A stretch of 6,279 nt of DNA from Planctomycetaceae bacterium (GCA_020426065.1 JAGQQT010000247.1:1-6279); one strand, 5' to 3'. Counted from the first letter of the stretch, positions 1 to 6,279 are shown. The notes: generated by a model from the letters alone, not told the origin. Translations and numbers: made by a program.

Positions 1-1
1 G

Positions 2-601
2 GCCGTCATTTCCGAGTCGCCCTTGCATCGTAAGCCGTCCCGTGGATTGTTCCCGCAGCGAAACCGCATTGTTTCCGGGATGAGCCTGGGGGTGATCGTG
101 ATTGAGGCCTCGGAAACGAGCGGGACGTTGCATACCGCTCGACATGCCATGGAGCAGGGGAGAGATGTCTTCGCACTTCCAGGCCCGCTCGACAGTCGGG
201 AAAGTGAAGGCTGCCATCGCCTGATTCGGGATGGCGTCACGCTCGTTCGCGGAGTCGACGATGTCCTGCAGGGACTAGGGCCACTGATGCAACCGGTCTC
301 CGTGCCTGCCACTCAGGAACGGACGCGAAAGGAAACCGTGACGGAAGAGCGGCCTTCCAGTCAGAACTCAATCGAACCTGCCGAACGGGCCATCCGCATT
401 CCGCGGGAGCTCAACCTGACCGAGCAGCAAACGCAGATTCTGCAATGCGTTAATCAGGAACCAACACTCATCGACGACGTGATCGAAAAGTCCGGCCTGG
501 AAGCCTCCCGAGTCCTGGCCACCATCACAGTCCTGCAAATGAAAAAAATCGTCGAACGCCTTCCCGGAAATCGAATCGCATTGTCAAATCACATCGGGTG
601 A
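2..601 (+). CDS. dprA: DNA processing protein DprA, C-terminal part (5' end outside window)
   Basis: DprA (Smf) binds incoming single-stranded DNA during natural transformation and loads RecA onto it in the cytoplasm. The reading frame is already open at the left edge, so the true start lies upstream; the TTG at 23 is internal. The visible fragment is 199 residues. It begins inside the Rossmann-like DprA domain with AVISESP, followed by FPQRNRIVSG (fragment residues 17-26), VIVIEASETSGTLHTA (about 31-46), EQGRDVFALPG and GCHRLIRDGVTLV. These match the family's FPxRNRIISG, EA-SG-TA, GREVFAVPG and LIR-GA-LV blocks. A charged linker of about 40 residues follows, then a winged-helix domain (about 136-194, from LNLTEQQTQIL to GNRIAL) typical of the DprA C-terminus. 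The TGA stop is 9 bases from the convergent stop of the next gene. Identification is firm from several motifs; the role in competence in this organism is inferred. Confidence 0.95.
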   Translation, partial: AVISESPLHRKPSRGLFPQRNRIVSGMSLGVIVIEASETSGTLHTARHAMEQGRDVFALPGPLDSRESEGCHRLIRDGVTLVRGVDDVLQGLGPLMQPVSVPATQERTRKETVTEERPSSQNSIEPAERAIRIPRELNLTEQQTQILQCVNQEPTLIDDVIEKSGLEASRVLATITVLQMKKIVERLPGNRIALSNHIG

Positions 602-610
602 TTGGCTGGG

Positions 611-1375
611 TTATTCATCCATCGAACGCCAGTTGAAAAGTTCGACGACTCCTACGCTGTGGATCCCTTCGTAGACTTTGAAACTCTTGTCGGAGACGGG
701 ATTTCCAGACTTCATTCCTGCCACGATTTCTATTTCACGCGTAATTTTTTGTGGACCAGACAAGAACGTAAAGTGCTTGGTAATCGTACCGCTGAAGCAG
801 GTTGCCGCGTGTGTATCCACATTCATGAATTCCGTGTTCTTTCCCATCGCTCCCATATTCTGAGGATCGCTCAGGATAAAAAAGAGGGAATGAACCTGAT
901 CGCCATGAAACTCTGCAGCAATGCCATATTGATTCCAGGTCTGCAGGGACCAGCCTTCGATGTTGTTTTCCTTCCACTGAGATCTGTTCAGGCCGAAGTC
1001 TTCCAGTTCCGTTGACGATTCCGGGTTGGGGTCGACTTGGGGAGTGAATCCTCCAAAGGATCCAAACTCATCACTCACAGGGCGAGTTGGTACCGGCTGT
1101 TGGGGAGGCGCTGGATCAGCAGGTCCGAGAATTGAGGTGAGGCTTTCTTTGGCATTATCGAAGTTCACCTGAGTTCCCCCGATAAACCACAGTCCCTCTT
1201 TGACGAGAATATCAATCTTGTCAGGAGCCATCGGATAAATCTCGTGTTTTGCTTCCGGTGAAATCTCCGCTGGAATGTGAACTGATATTGCTGTGACTTC
1301 CGGCTCCTGATAGCCATTACACCCAAGGCAGAGCACTAGAAGTACAACACACAATCTCAGCAGATCTCTATGCAT
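611..1375 (-). CDS. Probable lipoprotein of unknown function
   Basis: This encodes 254 residues from the ATG at 1375. The N-terminus MHRDLLRLCVVLLVLCLGC has basic residues, a hydrophobic core and a Cys at residue 19 preceded by CLG, an imperfect but plausible lipobox, so a signal peptidase II lipoprotein is likely. An in-frame TTG at 1417 would add 14 residues ahead of the signal peptide and has no good ribosome binding site, so I prefer the ATG. The mature protein has an N-terminal segment with DILVKEGLWFIGGTQVNF and SILGPAD (about residues 54-87). A Pro/Gly/Ser/Glu-rich stretch follows (about 88-133), then a C-terminal part starting with IEGWSLQTWNQYGIAAEF. I do not recognise the family with certainty. 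The order 'strand, helix, LGxP, W-x-x-x-GI, strand' resembles small beta-rich domains of unknown function, here interrupted by a linker. It converges with dprA and is insulated from the upstream TPR gene by a terminator. Confidence 0.82.
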   Translation of the reverse strand: MHRDLLRLCVVLLVLCLGCNGYQEPEVTAISVHIPAEISPEAKHEIYPMAPDKIDILVKEGLWFIGGTQVNFDNAKESLTSILGPADPAPPQQPVPTRPVSDEFGSFGGFTPQVDPNPESSTELEDFGLNRSQWKENNIEGWSLQTWNQYGIAAEFHGDQVHSLFFILSDPQNMGAMGKNTEFMNVDTHAATCFSGTITKHFTFLSGPQKITREIEIVAGMKSGNPVSDKSFKVYEGIHSVGVVELFNWRSMDE

Positions 1376-1388
1376 AGCTGAATTCGTA

Positions 1389-1417
1389 TTTAGAGCTAAA
1401 GGAATTTTACTGATCAA
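1389..1417 (-). promoter_or_regulatory. Possible promoter of the lipoprotein gene, giving a very short leader
   Basis: On the - strand, TTGATC (1417-1412) and TCTAAA (1394-1389) are separated by 17 bases; each matches 4 of 6 bases of the sigma-70 -35 and -10 consensus. Transcription would start only about 6-8 bases before the ATG at 1375. That fits the lack of a visible Shine-Dalgarno sequence there. The match is moderate and the call is tentative. Confidence 0.3.
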
Positions 1418-1432
1418 CCATCTGCATCATAC

Positions 1433-1465
1433 AAAAAAACGGCAGCCTGAAGACAGGCTGCCGTT
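1433..1465 (-). terminator. Rho-independent terminator of the TPR gene
   Basis: Read on the - strand, a perfect 12-bp stem (AACGGCAGCCTG paired with CAGGCTGCCGTT, positions 1465-1454 and 1449-1438) closes a 4-base loop and runs directly into seven T residues (1439-1433). It lies about 25 bases after the TAA stop of the TPR gene. There is no T-tract on the + strand side, so it acts in one direction and separates the TPR gene from the lipoprotein gene downstream. Confidence 0.93.
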
Positions 1466-1489
1466 AGTAGTGTAGGCATTCAGTTCGGT

Positions 1490-2953
1490 TTAGAACTGCT
1501 GCATTTCGAACTGGGCGGCCCGGTATGCCGACAGATGTTTCGCTCCTGTTTTGAGGCAGGCTTCGAAGTGAGGCACGGCATCAGCTCGTCCAGTCAGGTT
1601 TGACTTTCGCAGTCCGACGAAGAAGTGACCTTCGCAGCGTTGAGCATTGGCAACTTCGTCATCTTCCGGATTGACTTTGGAGAGCAGCATCTGCTCGTCA
1701 ATTTTTCCCATCAGGTACAGGGTGACCATGTCAATCCAGTCCCGCTCTGTTTCTGGCTTGGCAACAGTACCAGCGAAGCGGTTGTTACCATCCTGGGCAC
1801 GGCCCGACAGAACCATGGATCCGTAAATCCAGGGATCCAGGAAGCGGAGACGGCCGTTGATGTTGATGGCAGCATCAAACTGCTTGAAGGCTGCATCGTA
1901 ATTCTTCAGGAAGAAGTAGGCGAAGCCAAGGTCAGCATGAGCCATGGGATTGTTTGGTGACAGCTCGATGGCCTTGTTGTAGTCGGCAATCGCACCATCA
2001 GAATTTCCCTGGCGGAGCAAGGCATTGGCACGCAGAGCGTACACAGATGGATTTTCCGGCTGCAGAGCCAGAGCATTGGTGAAAGATCGCTGAGCGTTAG
2101 CGGCCTGTCCGAGCTCCATCTGAATGTAACCGGTGTTGATGTGAGCGACGAAGAACTTCGGTTCCAGCTGAATTGCCTTCTGGAAATCAGCCAGGGCCAG
2201 ATCTTTCTTGTCCAGCTCTTTGTAGAACATACCCCGGTTGTTATAGGCAATGGGGTGTTCCGGGAAAGCTGTCACCATCTGGTTGAATGCACCGATTGCT
2301 TCCTGTTCCATGCCAGACATGGCGTAGGCATCAGCCAGAGCCGTCAGTGCAGGCATATGCTTTGGTTCCAGGTTAATGGCCGCTTTGAAGTCGGTTACCG
2401 CACGGGTAATTTCTTCATCAACCTGCAACTCGGCCAGACCTCTCTGATAGAGAATACTGGCTCGGTGAGCGGGGCTCATTTCCAGTTTTTCCAGGATCTG
2501 AGTGGCCACACCAATTGAAGTTTCGGCATGCTCCGGACGCTCTTCAATCAGCGACAGGTTAGTCATGCCATACAGGTAAGGCAGAAAATAGTTGGGATGT
2601 TTGGACTGTGATGCCTCAATCGCGGAACGGGCATCGGCGACACCGTCACGAATCATGGCGGCGTTTGCAGTCTGGATTCCGAGTTCGACCCGGCCACTGG
2701 CTCGCAGGAACAGTGCCTGATCCTGTTTGGGGTTAGTGGAAAGGACCGAATTGGCCATTTCAATTGCCTGATCATACTGGCGGCTGTCGTAAGCTGCCTG
2801 GGCTTTTTCCAGTGCCTGAGACTGCTCCTGGGTCAGGCTGACCGGTTGAGCGGAAACTCCCTGAGCGTAAACGGCCGGAGCCAACAGCAATGCTGCGAAA
2901 GCTGAAAAGATGCCCGACGTCTTCAGGACGGACTTGATTCCTAACATGTTCAC
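1490..2953 (-). CDS. Exported tetratricopeptide-repeat protein
   Basis: This encodes 487 residues from a GTG at 2953, chosen because AAGGAAGGAA lies 6 bases upstream. The ATG at 2947 (485 residues) is the alternative; a further upstream ATG at 3010 has no ribosome binding site and would bury the signal peptide. The N-terminus has KSVLK, a hydrophobic core and a likely signal peptidase I site PAVYA|QG at residues 30/31, so the protein is probably periplasmic or secreted. Degenerate TPR-like helices fill about 45-199. Five consecutive TPRs in exact 34-residue register follow at about 200-369, with typical W/Y, G-Y, A and P positions (for example NNRGMFYKELDKKDLALADF). The C-terminal 55 residues (CEGHFFVGLRKSNLTGRADA and HFEACLKTG onward) resemble the closing helices of NlpI-like TPR proteins. 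TPRs mediate protein-protein contact; no enzymatic domain is visible and the partner is unknown. A strong terminator follows, so it is probably a single-gene unit. Confidence 0.92.
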   Translation of the reverse strand: MNMLGIKSVLKTSGIFSAFAALLLAPAVYAQGVSAQPVSLTQEQSQALEKAQAAYDSRQYDQAIEMANSVLSTNPKQDQALFLRASGRVELGIQTANAAMIRDGVADARSAIEASQSKHPNYFLPYLYGMTNLSLIEERPEHAETSIGVATQILEKLEMSPAHRASILYQRGLAELQVDEEITRAVTDFKAAINLEPKHMPALTALADAYAMSGMEQEAIGAFNQMVTAFPEHPIAYNNRGMFYKELDKKDLALADFQKAIQLEPKFFVAHINTGYIQMELGQAANAQRSFTNALALQPENPSVYALRANALLRQGNSDGAIADYNKAIELSPNNPMAHADLGFAYFFLKNYDAAFKQFDAAININGRLRFLDPWIYGSMVLSGRAQDGNNRFAGTVAKPETERDWIDMVTLYLMGKIDEQMLLSKVNPEDDEVANAQRCEGHFFVGLRKSNLTGRADAVPHFEACLKTGAKHLSAYRAAQFEMQQF

Positions 2954-2958
2954 AATCG

Positions 2959-2968
2959 TTCCTTCCTT
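2959..2968 (-). promoter_or_regulatory. Ribosome binding site that decides the TPR gene start
   Basis: On the - strand the sequence is AAGGAAGGAA, containing two overlapping AGGA cores. The spacing is 6 bases to the GTG at 2953 and 12 bases to the ATG at 2947, which favours the GTG. It lies downstream of the upstream candidate ATG at 3010, which it therefore cannot serve. Confidence 0.65.
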
Positions 2969-3005
2969 GGATTCTGATGTTGTTCTGCGAACATCACTCG
3001 GCAAG

Positions 3006-3023
3006 ATCATTTTTGGTAATGAT
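3006..3023. repeat. Short inverted repeat in the TPR gene leader
   Basis: ATCATT (3006-3011) and AATGAT (3018-3023) form a perfect 6-bp inverted repeat around a 6-base spacer, about 53 bases upstream of the TPR gene start. It has the size and symmetry of a small operator, but repeats this short also occur by chance. Confidence 0.3.
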
Positions 3024-3084
3024 GCCGTCTTGTTGGGCCTCCCGCCCGTAAATACTGATCGTATGGTGATTCAGCATCAAAAAA

Positions 3085-3123
3085 GCGTCAATGTCAGATT
3101 TTAGAAAAATCGGCATCTGACGC
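3085..3123. repeat. Bulged inverted repeat in the divergent promoter region
   Basis: The outer arms GCGTCA (3085-3090) and TGACGC (3118-3123) pair perfectly. Inside them ATG pairs with CAT after a one-base bulge. After a small internal loop, GATTTT (3097-3102) pairs with AAAATC (3106-3111) around a 3-base loop. In total 15 base pairs form in 39 bases. It lies between the divergent TPR and glycosyltransferase genes. On the - strand the left arm contains TTGACG, a good -35-like hexamer. It could be an operator, a transcript hairpin or a weak terminator; the sequence alone does not decide. Confidence 0.45.
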
Positions 3124-3126
3124 GGT

Positions 3127-3155
3127 TTCCCCGCAATTTACTTTTTCGATATAAC
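3127..3155 (+). promoter_or_regulatory. Possible promoter of the glycosyltransferase-asnB unit
   Basis: TATAAC at 3150-3155 matches 5 of 6 bases of the -10 consensus and lies about 49 bases before the GTG at 3204. The -35 position 17 bases upstream (TTCCCC, 3127-3132) is weak. The placement suits a leader of roughly 40 bases and sits just after the inverted repeat. This is a consensus match only. Confidence 0.33.
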
Positions 3156-3203
3156 CGGATTAATTCACCTTTTTCAACACCTCCTGGAAATCCCGTTTTG
3201 CCC

Positions 3204-4337
3204 GTGAATGACAGCAAACTTCGTATCTTGTATGTGATTCCCACTCTCGACCAGTCGGGAGCTGAAAAGCAGCTTGCTCTGCTGGCTTCTGGCTTGCCAA
3301 CCAGGCAATTCCAGTCTGAGGTCATCGCGTTGAATCGAGGCGGCTATTATGAACAAATTCTCCAGGACTCCCAGATTCCCTTTCAGTCGCTGGGGAAACG
3401 GCTGCGAATCGATCCGGTGACCCATTTTCGCCTGAAACAGCAAATTTCCCGTTTCCAGCCCGATATCGTTCACAGCTGGTTATTTGCCGCCAATACTCAC
3501 TGCCGGCTTCTGAAGAAGCGAAGTTCTACCTGGAAATCAGTTGTGGCAGAACGCTGTGTCGACAGCTGGAAAGCTTCCTGGCAGAAGTTCTGCGATCGTC
3601 GGCTGATTTCCCACACCGATGCGATGGTGGTCAATTCCCAGAGTGTAGCCAGATTTTATCGAGAACTGGGAGTCCCCGAATCACTGATTCACGTCATCAA
3701 TAATGGTATTGCCAATATCAATTCTGGCCTGGATTCCACCGAAACAACTCGCTCTGCAGTTCGCGATCAGTGGGGAATTCCGCAAGATGCATTTGTGGTT
3801 CTTTCGGTCGGTCGACTGGCACCACAAAAACGGCTGAATACGTTGCTATGGGCAATGCATATGCTCAGCCTGGCCGAAAAAAATGTTTACGCTGTGTTTG
3901 CGGGGGAAGGGCCGGATCGAGCGGAGTTGCTGGAACTGGTGAAGAAATATGAAATTACCGACCGGGTCCTGTTTACGGGGCATGTGAATGATGCCGGACC
4001 CATTCTGAAGGTTGCTGACGCCTTCTGGCTCGGAAGCAGTTTTGAAGGACAGTCAAACAGCCTGATGGAGGCGATGGCAGCCGGGCTGCCCGTTGCCGTT
4101 TCTGATATTCCAGCCAATCTCGAACTGGTTGAGCATGAACAGACGGGGCTGGTCGCTGCTATGGGGGACAGTGCCAGTTTTGCCTCTGCAATTCGCAGGC
4201 TGATTCGTGAACCGGAATTTGCTGCTCAACTCGGGAATACAGCCGCACAGAAAATGGCAGATGAGTATTCCATTGACCAGATGATTTCCAAACATGTGGA
4301 ACTCTACCAGCGTATAACGGGAAATTCAGAGAGTTGA
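3204..4337 (+). CDS. Glycosyltransferase, GT4 family (GT-B fold)
   Basis: This encodes 377 residues from a GTG at 3204; a TTG at 3198 adds two residues and is equally possible, and neither has a strong ribosome binding site. The frame is closed by a TAG at 3102-3104 with no other conventional start between. The protein transfers a sugar from a nucleotide-sugar donor, probably at the cytoplasmic side of the membrane. The N-terminal Rossmann domain opens with ILYVIPTLDQSGAEKQL, the glycine-containing acceptor-side loop of GT4 enzymes, and later has FQPDIVHSW and VVNSQSVARFY. The C-terminal domain shows VINNGI, SVGRLAPQKR (Arg204 and Lys209, the usual donor-phosphate contacts), FAGEGPDR, LFTGHVND and FEGQSNSLMEAMAAGLPVA. 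The last carries the EX7E motif (Glu281 and Glu289). No membrane segment is visible. Length is normal for the family. Donor and acceptor cannot be told from the sequence. It is probably co-transcribed with the asnB-like gene 58 bases downstream, suggesting surface polysaccharide synthesis. Confidence 0.94.
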   Translation: MNDSKLRILYVIPTLDQSGAEKQLALLASGLPTRQFQSEVIALNRGGYYEQILQDSQIPFQSLGKRLRIDPVTHFRLKQQISRFQPDIVHSWLFAANTHCRLLKKRSSTWKSVVAERCVDSWKASWQKFCDRRLISHTDAMVVNSQSVARFYRELGVPESLIHVINNGIANINSGLDSTETTRSAVRDQWGIPQDAFVVLSVGRLAPQKRLNTLLWAMHMLSLAEKNVYAVFAGEGPDRAELLELVKKYEITDRVLFTGHVNDAGPILKVADAFWLGSSFEGQSNSLMEAMAAGLPVAVSDIPANLELVEHEQTGLVAAMGDSASFASAIRRLIREPEFAAQLGNTAAQKMADEYSIDQMISKHVELYQRITGNSES

Positions 4338-4338
4338 A

Positions 4339-4381
4339 CTGCTCGGAATCTCATCCAGAATTGAAACCTGTCGGCGAGCAG
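4339..4381 (+). repeat. Inverted repeat between the glycosyltransferase and asnB genes
   Basis: CTGCTCG (4339-4345) and CGAGCAG (4375-4381) are perfectly complementary over 7 bp with a 29-base loop. The left arm begins just after the glycosyltransferase stop and the right arm ends four bases before the asnB ribosome binding site. No T-tract follows, so it is not a terminator. It may be a weak intercistronic structure or coincidence. Confidence 0.25.
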
Positions 4382-4384
4382 CAT

Positions 4385-4389
4385 GAGGA
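4385..4389 (+). promoter_or_regulatory. Ribosome binding site of the asnB-like gene
   Basis: GAGGA lies 6 bases before the ATG at 4396. It fixes this start, which also puts the catalytic Cys directly after Met as the family requires. Confidence 0.75.
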
Positions 4390-4395
4390 AGTGGA

Positions 4396-6279
4396 ATGTG
4401 TGGTCTCTGTGGAGCAGTTTGGACAGATGAACGGCTCCAGGTCTCTGCCGAGACGCTTGACCGCATGGCTCGCAGTCTGGCCCATCGGGGACCTGATGCC
4501 CAAGGCACCTGGCATCAGCAGGATGCACAGGTGGGCGTGGCGCTGGGGCATCGTCGCCTTTCGATTATCGATCTGGCGAGTGGTCAACAGCCGTTGTGGA
4601 ATGAAGACCGGACAGTCGCCACTGTTTTCAATGGTGAAATCTATAACTACCAGGAATTGCGGACGGGGCTGAAGGCCCGCGGTCACCAGTTCTCCTCCGA
4701 CAGTGATACCGAGGTGATTGTCCACCTGTATGAAGAGCAGGGGCCCGCATTTGTTGAACAGTTGCGTGGCATGTTCGCGATTGTTGTCTGGGACGTTTCC
4801 CGCAATCGCTTGATTCTGGCAAGGGACCGCTGGGGACAGAAACCGCTCATCTACAGGCAGGAAGCCGGTCGGCTTTTGTTTGCCAGCGAATTGAAATCTC
4901 TGCTGCAGGTTCCGGGAGTTCCGCGTGACCTGAATCCTGATGCTCTGGAACATTTCCTGACCTGGCAATATGTTCCCGCTCCCTGGTCGATTCTGAAAGG
5001 TTTTAACAAGCTCCTCCCCGGCCAGCTGGCGATTTGGGAATCAGGTCAACTCACACTCCAGACTTACTGGCAGCCTGCGTCAGTTCGAGACAACGGACGA
5101 GAAGAAGAAATTGCAGATTTGAAATGCCGTCTCGAAAAGGCTTCGTACCAGGATATCCAGAGGGAATTCGATCAGCGTTTGACGGAGGCGGTTCGCCTCA
5201 GACTGCGGAGTGATGTTCCGCTGGGTGCATTTCTTTCAGGGGGAATCGATTCCACTCTGATTACCGCATTGATGCAGCGGGAACTGGCCCGGCCTGTGGA
5301 ATCGTTTTCCATTGGCTTCGAAATTCCCCAGTTCGATGAGCGAGCGTACGCTCAAATGGCGGCCAAGTCGATTGGCACGAATCATCATGAACTGATCGTC
5401 TCACCTTCCGCTCTGGAATCTTTGCCTCGGCTGGTCTGGCACTATGACGAACCGTTTGCCGACAGTTCTGCAATTCCCTCAATGGAACTGTGTGAGTTCA
5501 CCCGCAAGCATGTGACCGTAGCGCTCACCGGGGATGCTGGAGACGAACTGTACCTGGGATATGACCGTTATCAGGCTGCGGAACTGGGGACTAAACTCGA
5601 TCGGTTACCCTGGCCACTCCGCGCTCTGATTCGTAATCCACTCTGGAAGCATCTTCCCGCTTCCGTCCAGCAGAAGAGTTTTTCACGCAGACTCAAACGG
5701 TTCCTCACCACGGCTGCTTTGGATCCTGAAGACCGCTACATGACCTGGATCTGTTATTTTGGTCCAGAGCAGCGGCAGAAACTTCTCTCGGCGGAATTCT
5801 GCACGCAACTGAGAACAGACAGGCCGGAAGACTGGATGCGTCAGTTGTATGATCGGACGTGGTCTCAGGATGATTTCGTTTCGCGGACGGCAGGAGTGGA
5901 TCAGCTTTCGTATCTGCCGAATGATATTCTCACCAAAGTGGACATTGCCAGCATGGCCTTTGGCCTGGAGTGCCGCAGTCCGTTTCTGGATCACCGGTTG
6001 AGTGATTTTGCGATCGCCGTGCCCCGCCGCTACAAATTGCAAAAGGGTTTCGGCAAGCAGTTGTTGCGGGAGACTTACTCGGATCTCATCCCCGAACCGA
6101 TTCGCAAGCGGGCGAAAATGGGATTTGGTGTGCCGGTCGATCACTGGTTTCGCAACGAGTTGAAAACAGTCCTGCATGAAACATTGCTCAGTGAACGTGC
6201 CCGCCAGCGTGGTCAGTTTCAGATGCAGGAAGTCGAGAGACTGGTTCAGGAGCATGTCCAGGGGACTGTCGATCACAGC
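4396..6279 (+). CDS. asnB: Asparagine synthetase (glutamine-hydrolysing) family amidotransferase, 3' end outside window
   Basis: The frame runs 628 codons from the ATG at 4396 to the window edge without a stop. AsnB enzymes hydrolyse glutamine and pass the ammonia through a channel to an ATP-activated aspartate; relatives in glycan clusters amidate other substrates. The start gives MCGLCGA, leaving Cys2 as N-terminal nucleophile after Met removal. The class II glutaminase domain shows HRGPD (30-34), HRRLSIIDL (52-60), FNGEIYN (78-84), SDTE (103-106) and DRWGQKPL (144-151). The synthetase domain shows the ATP PP-loop SGGIDS (281-286), FDERAYA, DEPFADSSAIP, TGDAGDELYLGY (GDAGDE at 379-384), YLPNDILTKVDIASM, LECRSPFLDH and KMGFGVPVDHWF. 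An extra charged, probably helical stretch sits at about 236-260. It already exceeds the 554 residues of E. coli AsnB, as do the 610-650 residue forms common in polysaccharide clusters. The family's usual final 'W-LL-LE-W' segment is missing, so about 20-25 residues probably lie beyond the edge. True asparagine synthesis versus glycan amidation is undecided. Confidence 0.95.
   Translation, partial: MCGLCGAVWTDERLQVSAETLDRMARSLAHRGPDAQGTWHQQDAQVGVALGHRRLSIIDLASGQQPLWNEDRTVATVFNGEIYNYQELRTGLKARGHQFSSDSDTEVIVHLYEEQGPAFVEQLRGMFAIVVWDVSRNRLILARDRWGQKPLIYRQEAGRLLFASELKSLLQVPGVPRDLNPDALEHFLTWQYVPAPWSILKGFNKLLPGQLAIWESGQLTLQTYWQPASVRDNGREEEIADLKCRLEKASYQDIQREFDQRLTEAVRLRLRSDVPLGAFLSGGIDSTLITALMQRELARPVESFSIGFEIPQFDERAYAQMAAKSIGTNHHELIVSPSALESLPRLVWHYDEPFADSSAIPSMELCEFTRKHVTVALTGDAGDELYLGYDRYQAAELGTKLDRLPWPLRALIRNPLWKHLPASVQQKSFSRRLKRFLTTAALDPEDRYMTWICYFGPEQRQKLLSAEFCTQLRTDRPEDWMRQLYDRTWSQDDFVSRTAGVDQLSYLPNDILTKVDIASMAFGLECRSPFLDHRLSDFAIAVPRRYKLQKGFGKQLLRETYSDLIPEPIRKRAKMGFGVPVDHWFRNELKTVLHETLLSERARQRGQFQMQEVERLVQEHVQGTVDHS

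Noticed and set aside
602..640. Search for a bidirectional terminator between dprA and the lipoprotein gene
   Set aside because: No GC-rich hairpin with a T-tract is visible in or near the 9-base gap, so termination there is not assigned.
602..1015. Open frame of 137 codons on the + strand opposite the lipoprotein gene
   Set aside because: It lies wholly antisense to a gene with a signal peptide and sensible composition, starts directly at the dprA stop with a TTG and no ribosome binding site, and its translation has no recognisable features.
1625..1960. Open frames on both strands overlapping the TPR gene
   Set aside because: They are out of frame with a gene showing repeated 34-residue periodicity and a signal peptide, so they are coding shadows.
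2045..2350. TPR-encoding DNA considered as a tandem nucleotide repeat
   Set aside because: The repetition is at the protein level only; the units have diverged in DNA sequence, as expected of TPR genes.
3101..3473. Small - strand open frames over the glycosyltransferase start
   Set aside because: They overlap the conserved GT4 N-terminus in antisense, and no ribosome binding site or domain is evident.
4351..4968. Open frame of 205 codons on the - strand opposite the start of asnB
   Set aside because: It is fully antisense to the glutaminase domain, whose motifs are all intact on the + strand. The antisense translation shows no domain or signal, so it is a shadow of asnB codon use.
5683..6276. 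Open frame of 197 codons on the - strand opposite the end of asnB
   Set aside because: It is antisense to conserved synthetase motifs such as the FLDH and GFGVP blocks and has no features of its own.

Overview
The window looks like an ordinary chromosomal segment from a Gram-negative-type bacterium. The style of the proteins suggests the Planctomycetota: a large secreted TPR protein, a small lineage-specific lipoprotein and a DprA with a GCHRLIRDG motif. That placement is inference only, because no rRNA or other phylogenetic marker is present. I see no tRNA, rRNA, CRISPR array, insertion sequence, phage gene or attachment site.

Layout, left to right. (1) Positions 2-601, + strand: the C-terminal part of dprA (DNA processing protein A), whose N-terminus lies outside the window. 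(2) Positions 611-1375, - strand: a probable lipoprotein of unknown function, converging on dprA with only 9 bases between the two stop codons. (3) Positions 1433-1465: a strong intrinsic terminator on the - strand, just downstream of (4) positions 1490-2953, - strand: an exported TPR-repeat protein. (5) A divergent intergenic region of about 250 bases (2954-3203) holding a bulged inverted repeat and possible promoter elements. (6) Positions 3204-4337, + strand: a GT4-type glycosyltransferase. (7) Positions 4396-6279, + strand: a glutamine-hydrolysing asparagine synthetase-like amidotransferase (asnB family). It is open to the right edge of the window and lacks perhaps 20-25 residues of its C-terminus.

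How the genes relate. The glycosyltransferase and the AsnB-like protein are probably co-transcribed (58-base gap, strong ribosome binding site before asnB). Together they suggest the start of a small cell-surface glycan or exopolysaccharide cluster continuing beyond the window. The TPR protein and the lipoprotein share a strand but are separated by the terminator, so they are probably separate units. dprA appears unrelated to its neighbours.

Nothing here amounts to a clearly new biological system. The items most worth a second look are the lipoprotein, whose putative small domain seems to be split by a Pro/Gly/Ser-rich insert, and the inverted repeat in the divergent promoter region.
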